Assembly: GCF_900109165.1 (NCBI RefSeq)
Contig: NZ_FNZF01000001.1
Location: 1-64,000 of the forward strand
Source of the DNA: Bhargavaea ginsengi
GTDB taxonomy: Bacteria > Bacillota > Bacilli > Bacillales_A > Planococcaceae
Reading direction: 5' to 3'
Length of the DNA: 64,000 nucleotides
A program made the position numbers and the translations under genes. The number at the start of each line of letters is the position of its first letter. The first letter of the stretch is position 1. Below, in pieces: positions 35,743 to 44,021 of the stretch. Under the pieces are notes generated by a model. The model ran no database searches. It saw only the letters and a program-made list of their open reading frames with translations, and was not told where the DNA came from.

Positions 35743-36213
35743 TCATTTACTCAGTTGACGTAGCAGATTGGCCATTTCGATGGCTGCGGTTGCGGATTCC
35801 GCCCCCTTATTCCCTGCTTTTGTGCCAGCGCGCTCGATTGCCTGCTCGATTGTATCCGTTGTGATCACACCAAACATGACAGGTACTCCTGTGTCTGCAG
35901 ACGCTTTGGCCACCCCTTTGGCTGCTTCTGCGCAGACATAGTCGAAGTGGGCTGTCGCGCCGCGAATTACCGCGCCAAGTGTAATGACAGCATCATACTT
36001 GCCGGAAGCTGCGAGTTGTTGTGCAGCAAGCGGAATTTCAAAGGCTCCCGGCACTTTTGCGACGGCAATGTCTTCCTCATTAACACCGTGTCGCCGTAGA
36101 GTATCCAGGGCACCCTCAACCAGTCTTCCTGTGATGAATTCATTGAACCGTCCTGCAACAATCGCGATCTTTAGACCTGTTCCTACTAAATTCCCTTCCA
36201 ACACATTGACCAT
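35743..36213 (-). CDS. ribH: 6,7-dimethyl-8-ribityllumazine synthase
   Basis: 156 residues, the usual length. [24 protein letters not shown] and [14 protein letters not shown] carry the substrate-binding residues, with the catalytic His in HFDYV. It joins 5-amino-6-ribitylamino-uracil and dihydroxybutanone phosphate to make lumazine, and normally forms a 60-mer with riboflavin synthase inside. The ATG of MVNVLEG is chosen because GAGGAGG stands eight bases before it, and a longer start at 36234 would overlap ribBA. It is the last gene of the rib operon. Confidence 0.95.
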   Translation of the reverse strand: MVNVLEGNLVGTGLKIAIVAGRFNEFITGRLVEGALDTLRRHGVNEEDIAVAKVPGAFEIPLAAQQLAASGKYDAVITLGAVIRGATAHFDYVCAEAAKGVAKASADTGVPVMFGVITTDTIEQAIERAGTKAGNKGAESATAAIEMANLLRQLSK

Positions 36214-36226
36214 TTCCTTGTCCTCC

Positions 36227-37420
36227 TCAAACATGGAGCAGATGCCCCAGCTTTTCCATTTTAGTATTTAAATATCGGTGATTTTCCGGTATTGGCTCCG
36301 TCTCGATCGGCAGCCTCTCTACAATTCGGATACCGTAATGGGTGAGCCCATCCACTTTTCTTGGGTTGTTAGTCATCAGGCGAATACTTCCGGCTTCCAA
36401 GTCCTTCAGTATCTGTGCCGCAATCGCGTAATCCCTCATATCGGCCGGGAAACCGAGCCGTTCGTTGGCCTCAACGGTGTCCAATCCCTCTTCCTGAAGA
36501 CTGTACGCCTTCAGTTTATTAATGAGGCCGATGCCGCGGCCTTCCTGTCTCATATAAAGCAGGATCCCCTGCCCCTCTTCCTGCATCTGCATGAGAGCTG
36601 CATGAAGCTGCGGGCCGCAGTCACATTTGCTGGAGCCGAAAACATCGCCTGTCATACACTCAGAATGGATGCGCACGGGGACGGGACCGTCTTCAGGGAT
36701 TTCGCCCTTGATCAAAGCAAGATGCTCCTGTCCGGTCAGCCGCTCGGTATAGCCAATCAACCGGAATTCTCCAAAATGGGTAGGCAGCCTGATTTCTGCT
36801 TCCCGGGAGACCAGGAATTCCTGCGTTTTCCGATACTCGATCAATTGTTGGATCGTAATCAGCTTGAGCCCGAACCTCTCTGCCATAACTGTGAGCTCGG
36901 GAAGACGGGCCATTGTGCCGTCGTCATTCATAATCTCGCAGATGACGCCGCCCGGAGAATGCCCGGCAAGCCGGGCCAGATCTACGGCCGCTTCTGTATG
37001 TCCGGGGCGTTCCAGTACTCCACCTTCTTTAGCAATGAGCGGAAAGATATGCCCTGGCTTGCGGAAATCATCTGCAGGAGCAGCGGGATCCATTGCACGG
37101 CGGATCGTCTCCGCGCGTTCCTCGGCACTGATGCCTGTAGTCGTCGTGACATGGTCGATGCTGACAGTGAATGCGGTGCCAAAAGAATCGGTGTTCTCAG
37201 CAGCCATCAGAGGCAGCTGAAGGGCAGACGCCTTATCTTTCGTGATGGGCATGCAGATCAGCCCCCGGCCATGCTTTGCCATGAAGTTCACGATTTCCGC
37301 ATCAGCCAGTTCCGCGATGGACACCAGGTCCCCCTCATTTTCCCGGTCCTCATTATCAGTTACAATTACGGGACGGCCCGCCTTCAGGTCTTGCAGTGCT
37401 TCTTCAATTGTCGAAAACAT
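36227..37420 (-). CDS. ribBA: Bifunctional dihydroxybutanone-phosphate synthase / GTP cyclohydrolase II
   Basis: 397 residues. The N-terminal RibB domain (1-200) has [11 protein letters not shown] and the C-terminal RibA domain has the zinc site [14 protein letters not shown] and RQEGRGIGL. It supplies both precursors of riboflavin, from ribulose-5-phosphate and from GTP. The ATG at 37420 has GGGGAG six bases upstream. It lies 17 bases after ribE and 13 bases before ribH. Confidence 0.95.
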   Translation of the reverse strand: MFSTIEEALQDLKAGRPVIVTDNEDRENEGDLVSIAELADAEIVNFMAKHGRGLICMPITKDKASALQLPLMAAENTDSFGTAFTVSIDHVTTTTGISAEERAETIRRAMDPAAPADDFRKPGHIFPLIAKEGGVLERPGHTEAAVDLARLAGHSPGGVICEIMNDDGTMARLPELTVMAERFGLKLITIQQLIEYRKTQEFLVSREAEIRLPTHFGEFRLIGYTERLTGQEHLALIKGEIPEDGPVPVRIHSECMTGDVFGSSKCDCGPQLHAALMQMQEEGQGILLYMRQEGRGIGLINKLKAYSLQEEGLDTVEANERLGFPADMRDYAIAAQILKDLEAGSIRLMTNNPRKVDGLTHYGIRIVERLPIETEPIPENHRYLNTKMEKLGHLLHV

Positions 37421-37437
37421 TGTGTTCTCCCCTTTCA

Positions 37438-38082
37438 TCATGCAAACCCGTTTTTCTGCAGTGTATTGAATGTGACTCCGTTTTTCTGTCCGGCAAATGG
37501 CTGCAGCATCCGTTCTGCATACTTGGCCAGAATGTCACACTCCAGATTGATCCGGTCACCCGGTTTCTTGGATCCGAGGATAGTTACAGCCTGCGTGTGC
37601 GGGACGAGCGATACGGTGATCGAATCTTCTCTGGCTTCAAAAACAGTAAGCGAAGTCCCGTCCAACGCAACCGAACCTTTTTGGATCAGGTAGGCCGAAA
37701 ACTCATTTGGAATCGTCAGATCCAGGTATATTGCATTGCCTTCCGTCCGTTTTGATCGGATCATCGCAGTGCAGTCGATATGACCCGAAACGATATGGCC
37801 ACCCAAACGGCTATCGGCTCTGAGTGCGCGCTCAAGGTTAACAGGTGTTCCGGATTTCACGGTCGCAAGAGACGTCGCCTTTAATGTCTCCGGCATGAGG
37901 TCTGCCGTAAATGCCTCCCTGGAAAAGCCTGTGACGGTCACACATACGCCGTTGACCGCGATGCTGTCGCCGAGCCGCACATCTTCCAGGACGGCCGAGG
38001 CTCCGATTTTCAGTGTCGCCGCGTCCCGACCTGGTGTTACGGAGCGGACAGTACCAATTTCTTCGATGATTCCAGTGAACAT
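37438..38082 (-). CDS. ribE: Riboflavin synthase, alpha subunit
   Basis: 214 residues. It starts with the family signature [12 protein letters not shown] and contains two repeated lumazine-binding barrels (about 1-95 and 96-195, the second beginning [10 protein letters not shown]). It disproportionates two lumazines to riboflavin. In B. subtilis ribD stands directly before this gene. Here the space is filled by a decayed ribD, so ribE is the first intact gene after the FMN riboswitch. Confidence 0.94.
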   Translation of the reverse strand: MFTGIIEEIGTVRSVTPGRDAATLKIGASAVLEDVRLGDSIAVNGVCVTVTGFSREAFTADLMPETLKATSLATVKSGTPVNLERALRADSRLGGHIVSGHIDCTAMIRSKRTEGNAIYLDLTIPNEFSAYLIQKGSVALDGTSLTVFEAREDSITVSLVPHTQAVTILGSKKPGDRINLECDILAKYAERMLQPFAGQKNGVTFNTLQKNGFA

Positions 38083-38253
38083 AAGATCATCCTTTCTGCA
38101 GCGACGGATAGTCGCAGTGCTGAAGTTCCATATGATATCTGAAGGGACCGGTATCAGGAGATCCGTGTCCGGTATTACTTGAAAGGGATCGTTTCCTCCG
38201 CGGGGCAGACGGGAGGTTAGGAGAGAGATTGTGGAGTGGTGCAGGCCTTGTCA

Positions 38254-38556
38254 GGCAGGTACGTATACGGCTGATATGCCGTCGATTAATCTTCTTGTGC
38301 GAAAGCGTTCTGTCCTGCCGTCGGCTGATGCGGCGGACCCATGGGTGTTGCCTCGTGTTCCAGTGCAACTATAGCAGTCAAAATGCATGATGGCGCATTT
38401 CACGATAAGCGGGATTCGCATTTTTAGTAAATGACTACTCCCTGAAATGCCTATGCTTCCTGCAGCGCCGGTGCGGGCCGGCGCAAAAGGAAATTTCTCG
38501 ACGGATATGCCATGATCGAGTGGAAGTACCGTATTCATGTAAGGTTCAACATACAA
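38254..38556 (-). pseudogene. ribD: Relic of ribD (deaminase part only)
   Basis: No intact frame exists, but fragments in shifting frames run in RibD order. YVEPYMNTVLPL follows AAAGGAG and a TTG start at the right spacing, matching the RibD N terminus (EEYYMKLALDL in B. subtilis). Then come GSIGISGSSHLLK, a VALE word at the zinc-site position, and LIDGISAVYVPA, which matches the LI..GI.RV.VA segment. The distance from TTG to the last fragment is 303 nt, against about 98 codons in B. subtilis. The remaining 250 or so codons of ribD, including the reductase domain, are missing. The call rests on my alignment by eye. Confidence 0.6.
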
Positions 38557-38614
38557 ATTCCTGGCTCCTTTCGTCTTTGAACTCAGCCTGTTTCTACCGC
38601 AATCACACAGAAAA

Positions 38615-38639
38615 CCCCGTATCAACTTAAGATACGGGG
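38615..38639 (-). terminator. FMN riboswitch-controlled terminator
   Basis: CCCCGTATC-AACTTAA-GATACGGGG followed by TTTTC on the minus strand, about 50 bases after the riboswitch aptamer and before the rib genes. It is the expected expression platform. Confidence 0.8.
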
Positions 38640-38684
38640 CTTGAAAGCATAGCTAAATAAACGCTGAACACTGTTGTGTTCAAA

Positions 38685-38822
<138 letters not shown>

Positions 38823-38961
38823 CTATTCAAGTATGGAGTCATTGTTTCATAACAAGATCGGCAGTACAAGAGGATATTTATGTTTAAGTACATTTGAACC
38901 ATGGAATGAAGATTCGCGAAAAAAAACCGAAAGGCAAATGGCCTCCCGGTCTCATGGGCAT

Positions 38962-39741
38962 TTACCCCATAATATGATAGCCGCCGTCGACATAGATGAC
39001 TTCTCCTGTCACGCCTGTTCCCATATTGGACAGGAGTGCAACTGTCATGTCGCCGACTTCCCGCTGGTCGACATTACGCTTGAGCGGGGCAGTTTCTTCG
39101 ATCTGGTGCAAGATCGTGTTGAACGACGGCACGCCTTTCGCTGCCAGAGTGCGGATGGCGCCCGCCGATACCGCGTTTACCCGAATGCCATCTTTGCCTA
39201 GGTCGTTTGAAAGGTAACGGACAGATGCTTCAAGGGCCGCCTTCGCGACGCCCATGACATTATAGCCGTCCAGCACGCGCTCCGCTCCGAGATAAGTCAT
39301 CGTTACGATCGCTCCGCCTTCAGTCATATAAGGCTTCGCTTCACGTGCCACCGCTATCAGGGAATACGCGCTCGTATCCTGTGCGAATGCATAGCCGTCG
39401 CGGGACGTCTCGACGAAGTCACCTTTCAGGTCTTCGGCTTTTGCAAAAGCTACCGAGTGGACGATGCCATGGATTGTTCCAACTTCTTCACCGATTGCGC
39501 GGAAGGCTTCTTTGACGCTTTCGTCGTCATTCACGTCACATTGGACAACCAGACGCGCTTCATATCCTTCCTTGTCCAGTGCGCGCTCGAGTTTTGCGCG
39601 GGATCGCTCCTGGCGATTCGTAAAAATCAGGTTGGCCCCTGTTTCATGCAATTGCTTGGCGACACCCCAGGCAAGGCTGCGTTCGTTCGCAACGCCCATG
39701 ATTACAATATTTTTCCCTTCCAGTTTCAGCAGATCTCCCAT
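38962..39741 (-). CDS. fabI: Enoyl-[acyl-carrier-protein] reductase (NADH), FabI type
   Basis: 259 residues, the usual length. The cofactor motif is IMGVANERSLAWG, and the catalytic Tyr-x6-Lys is in YNVMGVAKAALEA, preceded by TYLGAERV. It performs the last reduction in each cycle of fatty-acid elongation and is the target of triclosan-type inhibitors. The ATG has GGGAGG nine bases upstream. A FapR-like operator lies about 35 bases before the start, so the gene should be repressed when malonyl-CoA is low. Confidence 0.95.
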   Translation of the reverse strand: MGDLLKLEGKNIVIMGVANERSLAWGVAKQLHETGANLIFTNRQERSRAKLERALDKEGYEARLVVQCDVNDDESVKEAFRAIGEEVGTIHGIVHSVAFAKAEDLKGDFVETSRDGYAFAQDTSAYSLIAVAREAKPYMTEGGAIVTMTYLGAERVLDGYNVMGVAKAALEASVRYLSNDLGKDGIRVNAVSAGAIRTLAAKGVPSFNTILHQIEETAPLKRNVDQREVGDMTVALLSNMGTGVTGEVIYVDGGYHIMG

Positions 39742-39774
39742 TCTGAATACCTCCCGGACGATTAATACCAGTCA

Positions 39775-39791
39775 TTAGCATCTGGTGCTAA
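39775..39791. promoter_or_regulatory. FapR-like operator upstream of fabI
   Basis: Perfect inverted repeat TTAGCA-TCTGG-TGCTAA. The established FapR site of Bacillus has TTAGTA/TACTAA arms around a 5-bp centre, and fabI is a known FapR target. The repeat overlaps the likely -35 region (TTAGCA, 18 bases, TATTAA). Confidence 0.65.
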
Positions 39792-39837
39792 CGAAAGTAT
39801 ATCACAGGAAGCTGTACCGGGGTGCAGAAGAAATAAA

Positions 39838-39866
39838 AAAAGCACTTGTTACCCGGTGCATGCTTA
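39838..39866 (-). terminator. Terminator of the amidotransferase-like gene
   Basis: Short GCAC/GTGC stem followed by TTTTTTTATTT on the minus strand, just after the stop codon. The stem is weak. Confidence 0.5.
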
Positions 39867-39867
39867 A

Positions 39868-40590
39868 TCACGATTTACTGTTCTTATAATCCGCCGCAGC
39901 CTTGATGAATTTATCAATGATGGCCTTGGATGGCTCGTGGCCCTTAAGTGCAAAATTTTCCGGATGCCACTGTGTGGCCAGGACGAACCGCTTGTCAGTC
40001 AATTCGATGGCTTCGGTCAGGCCGTCCGGGGACTGCGCTGCAATCTCCACACCTTCACCGATTGTTTTGATCCCCTGGCTATGGGAAGAGTTGACCCGTG
40101 TCCGGCCTCCAGGGAAAAGCGGCGGCAAAATCTCGCCTCCGACAATGTCCACATGATGGACCGGATGCTCCCTGCCATGTTCCTGCTTATGTTTAAGCGG
40201 GTCATCCAGCTGTTCCTCGATGCACTGATACAATGTTCCTCCGGTCATGACATTGAGCATCTGTGCGCCCCGGCATGTCCCGAAGAATGGCATATCCCGA
40301 GCCAGCACATTTTTGATGACACAAGAATCAAATTCGTCCATCTCGAAGTTAAGCTGGCCGGTTTGCGGCATGGTCTCTTCTCCGTACAAATCAGGGTCGA
40401 TATCCCATCCGCCGGTCATGATCACCCCGTCAACAAGGTCCAGAACTTCATCCAACTGATCTGAAGGGACGATTGGAAGCATGATCGGGATGCCGCCTTC
40501 CTGAATGACGACTTCCGGATAGACTGGCTGTAATTTATAGTCATACAGATTTTCCTGCTGTTGTGCGGTAATGCCTATAATCGGTTTCAT
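39868..40590 (-). CDS. Class I glutamine amidotransferase-like hydrolase (PuuD/gamma-glutamyl hydrolase family)
   Basis: About 240 residues. The nucleophile Cys is in FGTCRGAQML near residue 108 and the His in ATQWHPE near 213. An early GGWDIDP loop is typical of gamma-glutamyl-GABA hydrolases (PuuD family). It probably cleaves gamma-glutamyl amides. The substrate is unknown, and no putrescine genes are nearby. The start at MKPIIG is chosen by family; a TTG at 40599 is in frame. No strong ribosome binding site is seen for either. Confidence 0.82.
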   Translation of the reverse strand: MKPIIGITAQQQENLYDYKLQPVYPEVVIQEGGIPIMLPIVPSDQLDEVLDLVDGVIMTGGWDIDPDLYGEETMPQTGQLNFEMDEFDSCVIKNVLARDMPFFGTCRGAQMLNVMTGGTLYQCIEEQLDDPLKHKQEHGREHPVHHVDIVGGEILPPLFPGGRTRVNSSHSQGIKTIGEGVEIAAQSPDGLTEAIELTDKRFVLATQWHPENFALKGHEPSKAIIDKFIKAAADYKNSKS

Positions 40591-40700
40591 ATCAATCAAC
40601 TACTTTCTTAGTTTGTGTATGATGATATTGAAGTTCCCGTTTATAGGCATACATTAAACTAGAAAAAAAACCCTGATTCCTCGGAATATTCGCACGTCCA

Positions 40701-40729
40701 TTGACGGTCACTGTCGATTCCTGTATATT
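40701..40729 (+). promoter_or_regulatory. Sigma-A promoter of cspD
   Basis: TTGACG, 17 bases, TATATT, giving a short leader of about 48 nt to the ATG. Confidence 0.75.
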
Positions 40730-40784
40730 GAGGAGTAGTTCCGGCCATGCTGGACAAAGACATTTGTGCTTTGGAGGGATGGGC

Positions 40785-40994
40785 ATGTACCAGGGCAAGG
40801 TGAAATGGTTCAGCAATGAAAAGGGCTACGGATTTATTGAACTTGATAACGGCGAGGACGTTTTCGTGCACTACACCGGAATCACCGGTGACGGATTCAA
40901 AACCCTCGATGAAGGCGAAACCGTTTCATTTGAAGTGGTGGAAGGCAATCGCGGTCCCCAAGCCGCAAATGTCGTGAAATTAGACGCACAATGA
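40785..40994 (+). CDS. cspD: Cold-shock protein, CspD-like
   Basis: 69 residues. The complete cold-shock domain has both RNA-binding motifs KGYGFIE and DVFVHY and ends ANVVKLDAQ. It binds single-stranded RNA and DNA and unwinds mRNA structure at low temperature and in growth. The ATG follows GGAGGG. The adjacent ypeQ and ypeP genes are the same neighbours as in B. subtilis. Confidence 0.95.
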   Translation: MYQGKVKWFSNEKGYGFIELDNGEDVFVHYTGITGDGFKTLDEGETVSFEVVEGNRGPQAANVVKLDAQ

Positions 40995-41005
40995 AACAAA
41001 CAAAC

Positions 41006-41029
41006 CCCGCTTTGCAATTGCAGAGCGGG
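41006..41029. terminator. Terminator of cspD
   Basis: CCCGCTxTGCA/TGCAxAGCGGG stem, then ATTTTC on the plus strand. The convergent ypeQ gene ends five bases later and may use the other face. Confidence 0.75.
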
Positions 41030-41033
41030 ATTT

Positions 41034-41222
41034 TCATTGTCCGAGCTTATTCAGTTCAGATCCGAGAAAGCGGAGCTGCTCTCCGACGGTGCACTGTTTG
41101 ATGCAAAAGCGGTGCGCAGTCGCTTTGCCCTGCTCCGAGCGAAGCTGTTTTTTCAGGAAACAGCCGTCGCAATAGCGGTCCAGCAGTTCATCAATATCCT
41201 GTATCAGGTCCATTTTATTCAA
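41034..41222 (-). CDS. ypeQ: YpeQ-like small zinc-finger protein
   Basis: 62 residues. CDGC...CIKQC supplies four Cys for a zinc site, as in DUF2602/YpeQ. The function is unknown. It starts at TTG with GGAGTG seven bases upstream. It lies between cspD and ypeP as in B. subtilis. Confidence 0.82.
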   Translation of the reverse strand: MNKMDLIQDIDELLDRYCDGCFLKKQLRSEQGKATAHRFCIKQCTVGEQLRFLGSELNKLGQ

Positions 41223-41322
41223 CAGCGTTCACTCCAGTTTACTGATTCCCACATTGTACCGGCTTCCCGTCCTCATTTCAAGCAGCTGGGATGCGTGCCG
41301 GAAGGAAAGGTGGTTCTTCAAG

Positions 41323-41709
41323 ATGCTTGAAGTCTATATCGACGGTGCGGCCGCAGGCAACCCGGGGCCAGCGGGCATCGGAATATATATCCGCGGCGAG
41401 GGACACGAGGTGAGCATCTCCGAGCCCGCAGGAGAGCTGGATAATCATACTGCAGAATTCATGGCTCTTTTGAGGGGCGTGGAGGAAGCATCAAAATTAT
41501 CATCAGGAATGATCTCTGTCCGTTCTGATTCCAAGGCGGTGGTCAGTGGCGTGGAAAAGCGATATGCGAAAAACCCTTTACATATGGATATGCTCAATCA
41601 GGCGCTTCAAATCGCAGACGGATTCGATTTCTTTTTCATTAAATGGATCCCCGACAGTCAGAATCGGTCTGCGGATGCGCTCGCAAGGTCTGCCATCAGG
41701 AGGAAGTGA
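41323..41709 (+). CDS. ypeP: RNase HI-like protein YpeP
   Basis: 128 residues with the RNase H fold: DGAAAGNPGPAG (first Asp), ELDNHTAEFMALL (Glu), VRSDSKAV (Asp) and NRSADALA (last Asp). All four acidic positions are kept, so it may cleave RNA in RNA-DNA hybrids, although the B. subtilis homologue has little reported activity. The ATG at MLEVYIDG has GGAAAGG nine bases upstream; a longer frame begins at 41254. Confidence 0.85.
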   Translation: MLEVYIDGAAAGNPGPAGIGIYIRGEGHEVSISEPAGELDNHTAEFMALLRGVEEASKLSSGMISVRSDSKAVVSGVEKRYAKNPLHMDMLNQALQIADGFDFFFIKWIPDSQNRSADALARSAIRRK

Positions 41710-41760
41710 TTTTTAGTATGGCCTGGCACTACGGGGGAATTCATCCGGGAGCAGAATTTA

Positions 41761-41798
41761 AAAACGGAAGCCGGCGTTTGCATTGCCGGCTTCCGTTT
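41761..41798. terminator. Bidirectional terminator between ypeP and phosphoesterase gene
   Basis: 15-bp stem AAAACGGAAGCCGGC / GCCGGCTTCCGTTTT with T-rich ends on both strands, in a convergent gap. Confidence 0.85.
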
Positions 41799-41800
41799 TT

Positions 41801-42400
41801 TTAATCCATTACTTTCATGAAAACGACTGTTCCTGCATCAGCGTCGTAAAGAACCCAATTGCGGTCACCGACGACGGCTCCTACATTGACAAATGTACGG
41901 CCCTTCGTCACATCATACGGGACACCGAAGCCGACCTCTTCCACCTGGCTGTCAATGGTCAGGCCTGATTCATGGCTGTGGCCATAAAAGATCAGATTAC
42001 GTCCTGTTTCGGGAAAGACGGGCAGCCACGGCTCCCCTCCCCATTCCCATTGGTGACCGTGGATCACGTCCGCAGTTCTTTCAATTCCGATTCGTTCTTC
42101 CATCGTACGGATTCTCAACAGGAGTGGCTCGTCGGATTCGGTGATCTGTGCAATCCGCTCTTCCTGGTTGCCCCGGACCGAAGGAAAAGTCAGCATGTCA
42201 ATCAGCTCATCAGAAAACAGCATGACATCCTTAAGCCTCCCGAATCGCTCGAAAGGCGCCCGCTTCTTGCTGATGATGCATTCAAACAGGTCGCCGGTTC
42301 CGATCATCTCGGCATCCGGGGCCTGTTTTTGAATATCGTTCAACACATCCTTCAGATCCTCTACGGATGAATGGATGTCTCCCAAAAGCGCATACCTCAT
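41801..42400 (-). CDS. Calcineurin-type metallophosphoesterase (PrpE-like)
   Basis: 199 residues. LGDIHSSVED, GTGDLFE, VRGNQEE and YGHSHESG are the metal-site motifs in order. It is probably a phosphatase or a nucleotide or diadenosine polyphosphate hydrolase; B. subtilis PrpE is a relative. The ATG overlaps the stop of the DUF421 gene by four bases, so the two are translationally coupled. Confidence 0.82.
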   Translation of the reverse strand: MRYALLGDIHSSVEDLKDVLNDIQKQAPDAEMIGTGDLFECIISKKRAPFERFGRLKDVMLFSDELIDMLTFPSVRGNQEERIAQITESDEPLLLRIRTMEERIGIERTADVIHGHQWEWGGEPWLPVFPETGRNLIFYGHSHESGLTIDSQVEEVGFGVPYDVTKGRTFVNVGAVVGDRNWVLYDADAGTVVFMKVMD

Positions 42401-43101
42401 TCTCTACCCCCAGCATCAGTCGTATCGTCATAGGTCCGGATATAAAAACCCCCTGTCTCTGACCATTCACAATAGAGGATGTTTTCTTTATCGTGATAGC
42501 CCAAATCAGCGAGCTGGTCATGGAGCCACTGCTTGCTCTTACCCACCAGTTCAAGCATATCCTCTTTGATAAATCCGCCATCGATGAGCAAGACAGACGG
42601 GTCTTCTTCCGGCTTTTCAATATTCAGGTCGCCGACGGTTGCCGGCTTGTACTTGGCATACGTATTGATCGAGACGGAGCCGCCCGGCTCGATGATCAGG
42701 TCCTTCACCTCACGCAGTGAAAAAATCCCCTGTTGACGCAGCATGATACGGAGCTGCTCCATTTCCATCATATTGCGGTCCATCCTATTCGTATTCAGCT
42801 TTCCGTCCTTGACAATATAGTCTGGGGTGCCCATGAGAAGCACCCGCGCCCTATCGGACTTCTCTGCAACCTTCTCAATGATGAATACTATAATCCCAAA
42901 TAAAATGAGCGCAAAGATCAGCATCCAGATGGACACCTTGTCATCGTAGACGGATTCTTCGAGAATCCCTCCGAAAATCAGGAGATAGACAATATCGAAC
43001 GGTGTCATCTCCGCAAGTTCCTTCCGTCCGAGAATGCGTATGATCGTGAGCAGGAACACAATTCCGATGACCAGTTTCCCGGCAATCAGCAAATAATCCA
43101 A
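42397..43101 (-). CDS. DUF421 membrane protein (YetF/YrbG-like)
   Basis: 234 residues. Three N-terminal helices (about 3-22, 35-52 and 58-80) include ELAEMTPFDIVYLLIFGGI, typical of DUF421. A cytoplasmic domain follows with LRQQGIFSLREVKDLIIEPGG. The function is not established; B. subtilis relatives are linked to spore or membrane physiology. It starts at TTG after GGAGGG. A C-terminal extension of about 60 residues follows the core domain. Confidence 0.85.
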   Translation of the reverse strand: MDYLLIAGKLVIGIVFLLTIIRILGRKELAEMTPFDIVYLLIFGGILEESVYDDKVSIWMLIFALILFGIIVFIIEKVAEKSDRARVLLMGTPDYIVKDGKLNTNRMDRNMMEMEQLRIMLRQQGIFSLREVKDLIIEPGGSVSINTYAKYKPATVGDLNIEKPEEDPSVLLIDGGFIKEDMLELVGKSKQWLHDQLADLGYHDKENILYCEWSETGGFYIRTYDDTTDAGGRE

Positions 43102-43193
43102 GGCAATCCCTCCGTGACAATGATTCTTTCATTATCACGATAGATACCCTGTTCCTACTTATTTAAATCTGGCACTGTCTGGCAAAGTGCGGA

Positions 43194-44021
43194 TCAGTCG
43201 TTTTCCTTCTCCACCGGATTGTCCGGGTCAGATACCCAGTCGCTGTAACTCCCGACGTAGAGACGCAGATCCTGGTGTCCGATATGGTCCAGCATGGCGA
43301 AGAGCGGTGCGGCCGTCACGCCGCTTCCGCAGTATACCGTGACTTTTTCATCAGGGGCTAAAACGCCCCTGAGAGATTGTTCCGTTGTTTCTCCTGTATC
43401 GAATAGGCCTTCCTTTTTCAGGCGAGTCCAGTCGAAATTACGGGCACCCGGGATGTGTCCGGCTACAGGGTCCAGCGGTTCATGCTTCCCTGCATAGCGT
43501 TCGGCAGCTCGTGCATCGAGCAGGACACCCGCTTCACGGCCTTCCGAAATCACCTTGACGTCATCCCTTGACGCCAAAAGGTGTTCCTGCCAGTCCGGTT
43601 TCACATCCGAGACATGCGGCCGGCACGGTTCCGCATCAACCGGGTAGCCAGCTGTCCGCATACCGTTGAACCCTTCTTCCAAGATGAAGGCCTGAGTGAA
43701 TCCGCCATATCGCAGCAGGAAATAAGCACGTGCGGCGAACGGCTCGCCTCCTCCGTCATAAATCAGAATCCGATCGTCGAGGGACAGGCCGCTCCGCCGG
43801 AAAAGCTCAGTAAGCTTTTCGCGCGAAGGCATCGGGTGACGTCCGCGGTCCGATGCCATGTCTGACATGTCTTTTTCAAGATCCCAGTAAACCGCCCCAG
43901 CAATATGTCCTTCTTGATATGCTTTCCTGCCTGCTTCCGGGTCACCCAGCGAAAACCTGGCATCGATCAGCTTGTAATAGCCCTCAGACAAATCATCCAC
44001 TGATTTGAACACGTCCGTCAC
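43194..44021 (-). CDS. Sulfurtransferase (thiosulfate/3-mercaptopyruvate type, tandem rhodanese)
   Basis: 275 residues. Two rhodanese domains are present: an inactive N-terminal one (LIDARFSLGD, IPGAVYWDLE-like segment) and a C-terminal one with the active Cys in VYCGSGVTA near residue 228. It moves a sulfane sulfur to cyanide or thiols; the CGSGVT loop is closer to mercaptopyruvate sulfurtransferases. It starts at GTG with GGAGGG six bases upstream, and this GTG overlaps the dynA stop as GTGA. Confidence 0.88.
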   Translation of the reverse strand: MTDVFKSVDDLSEGYYKLIDARFSLGDPEAGRKAYQEGHIAGAVYWDLEKDMSDMASDRGRHPMPSREKLTELFRRSGLSLDDRILIYDGGGEPFAARAYFLLRYGGFTQAFILEEGFNGMRTAGYPVDAEPCRPHVSDVKPDWQEHLLASRDDVKVISEGREAGVLLDARAAERYAGKHEPLDPVAGHIPGARNFDWTRLKKEGLFDTGETTEQSLRGVLAPDEKVTVYCGSGVTAAPLFAMLDHIGHQDLRLYVGSYSDWVSDPDNPVEKEND

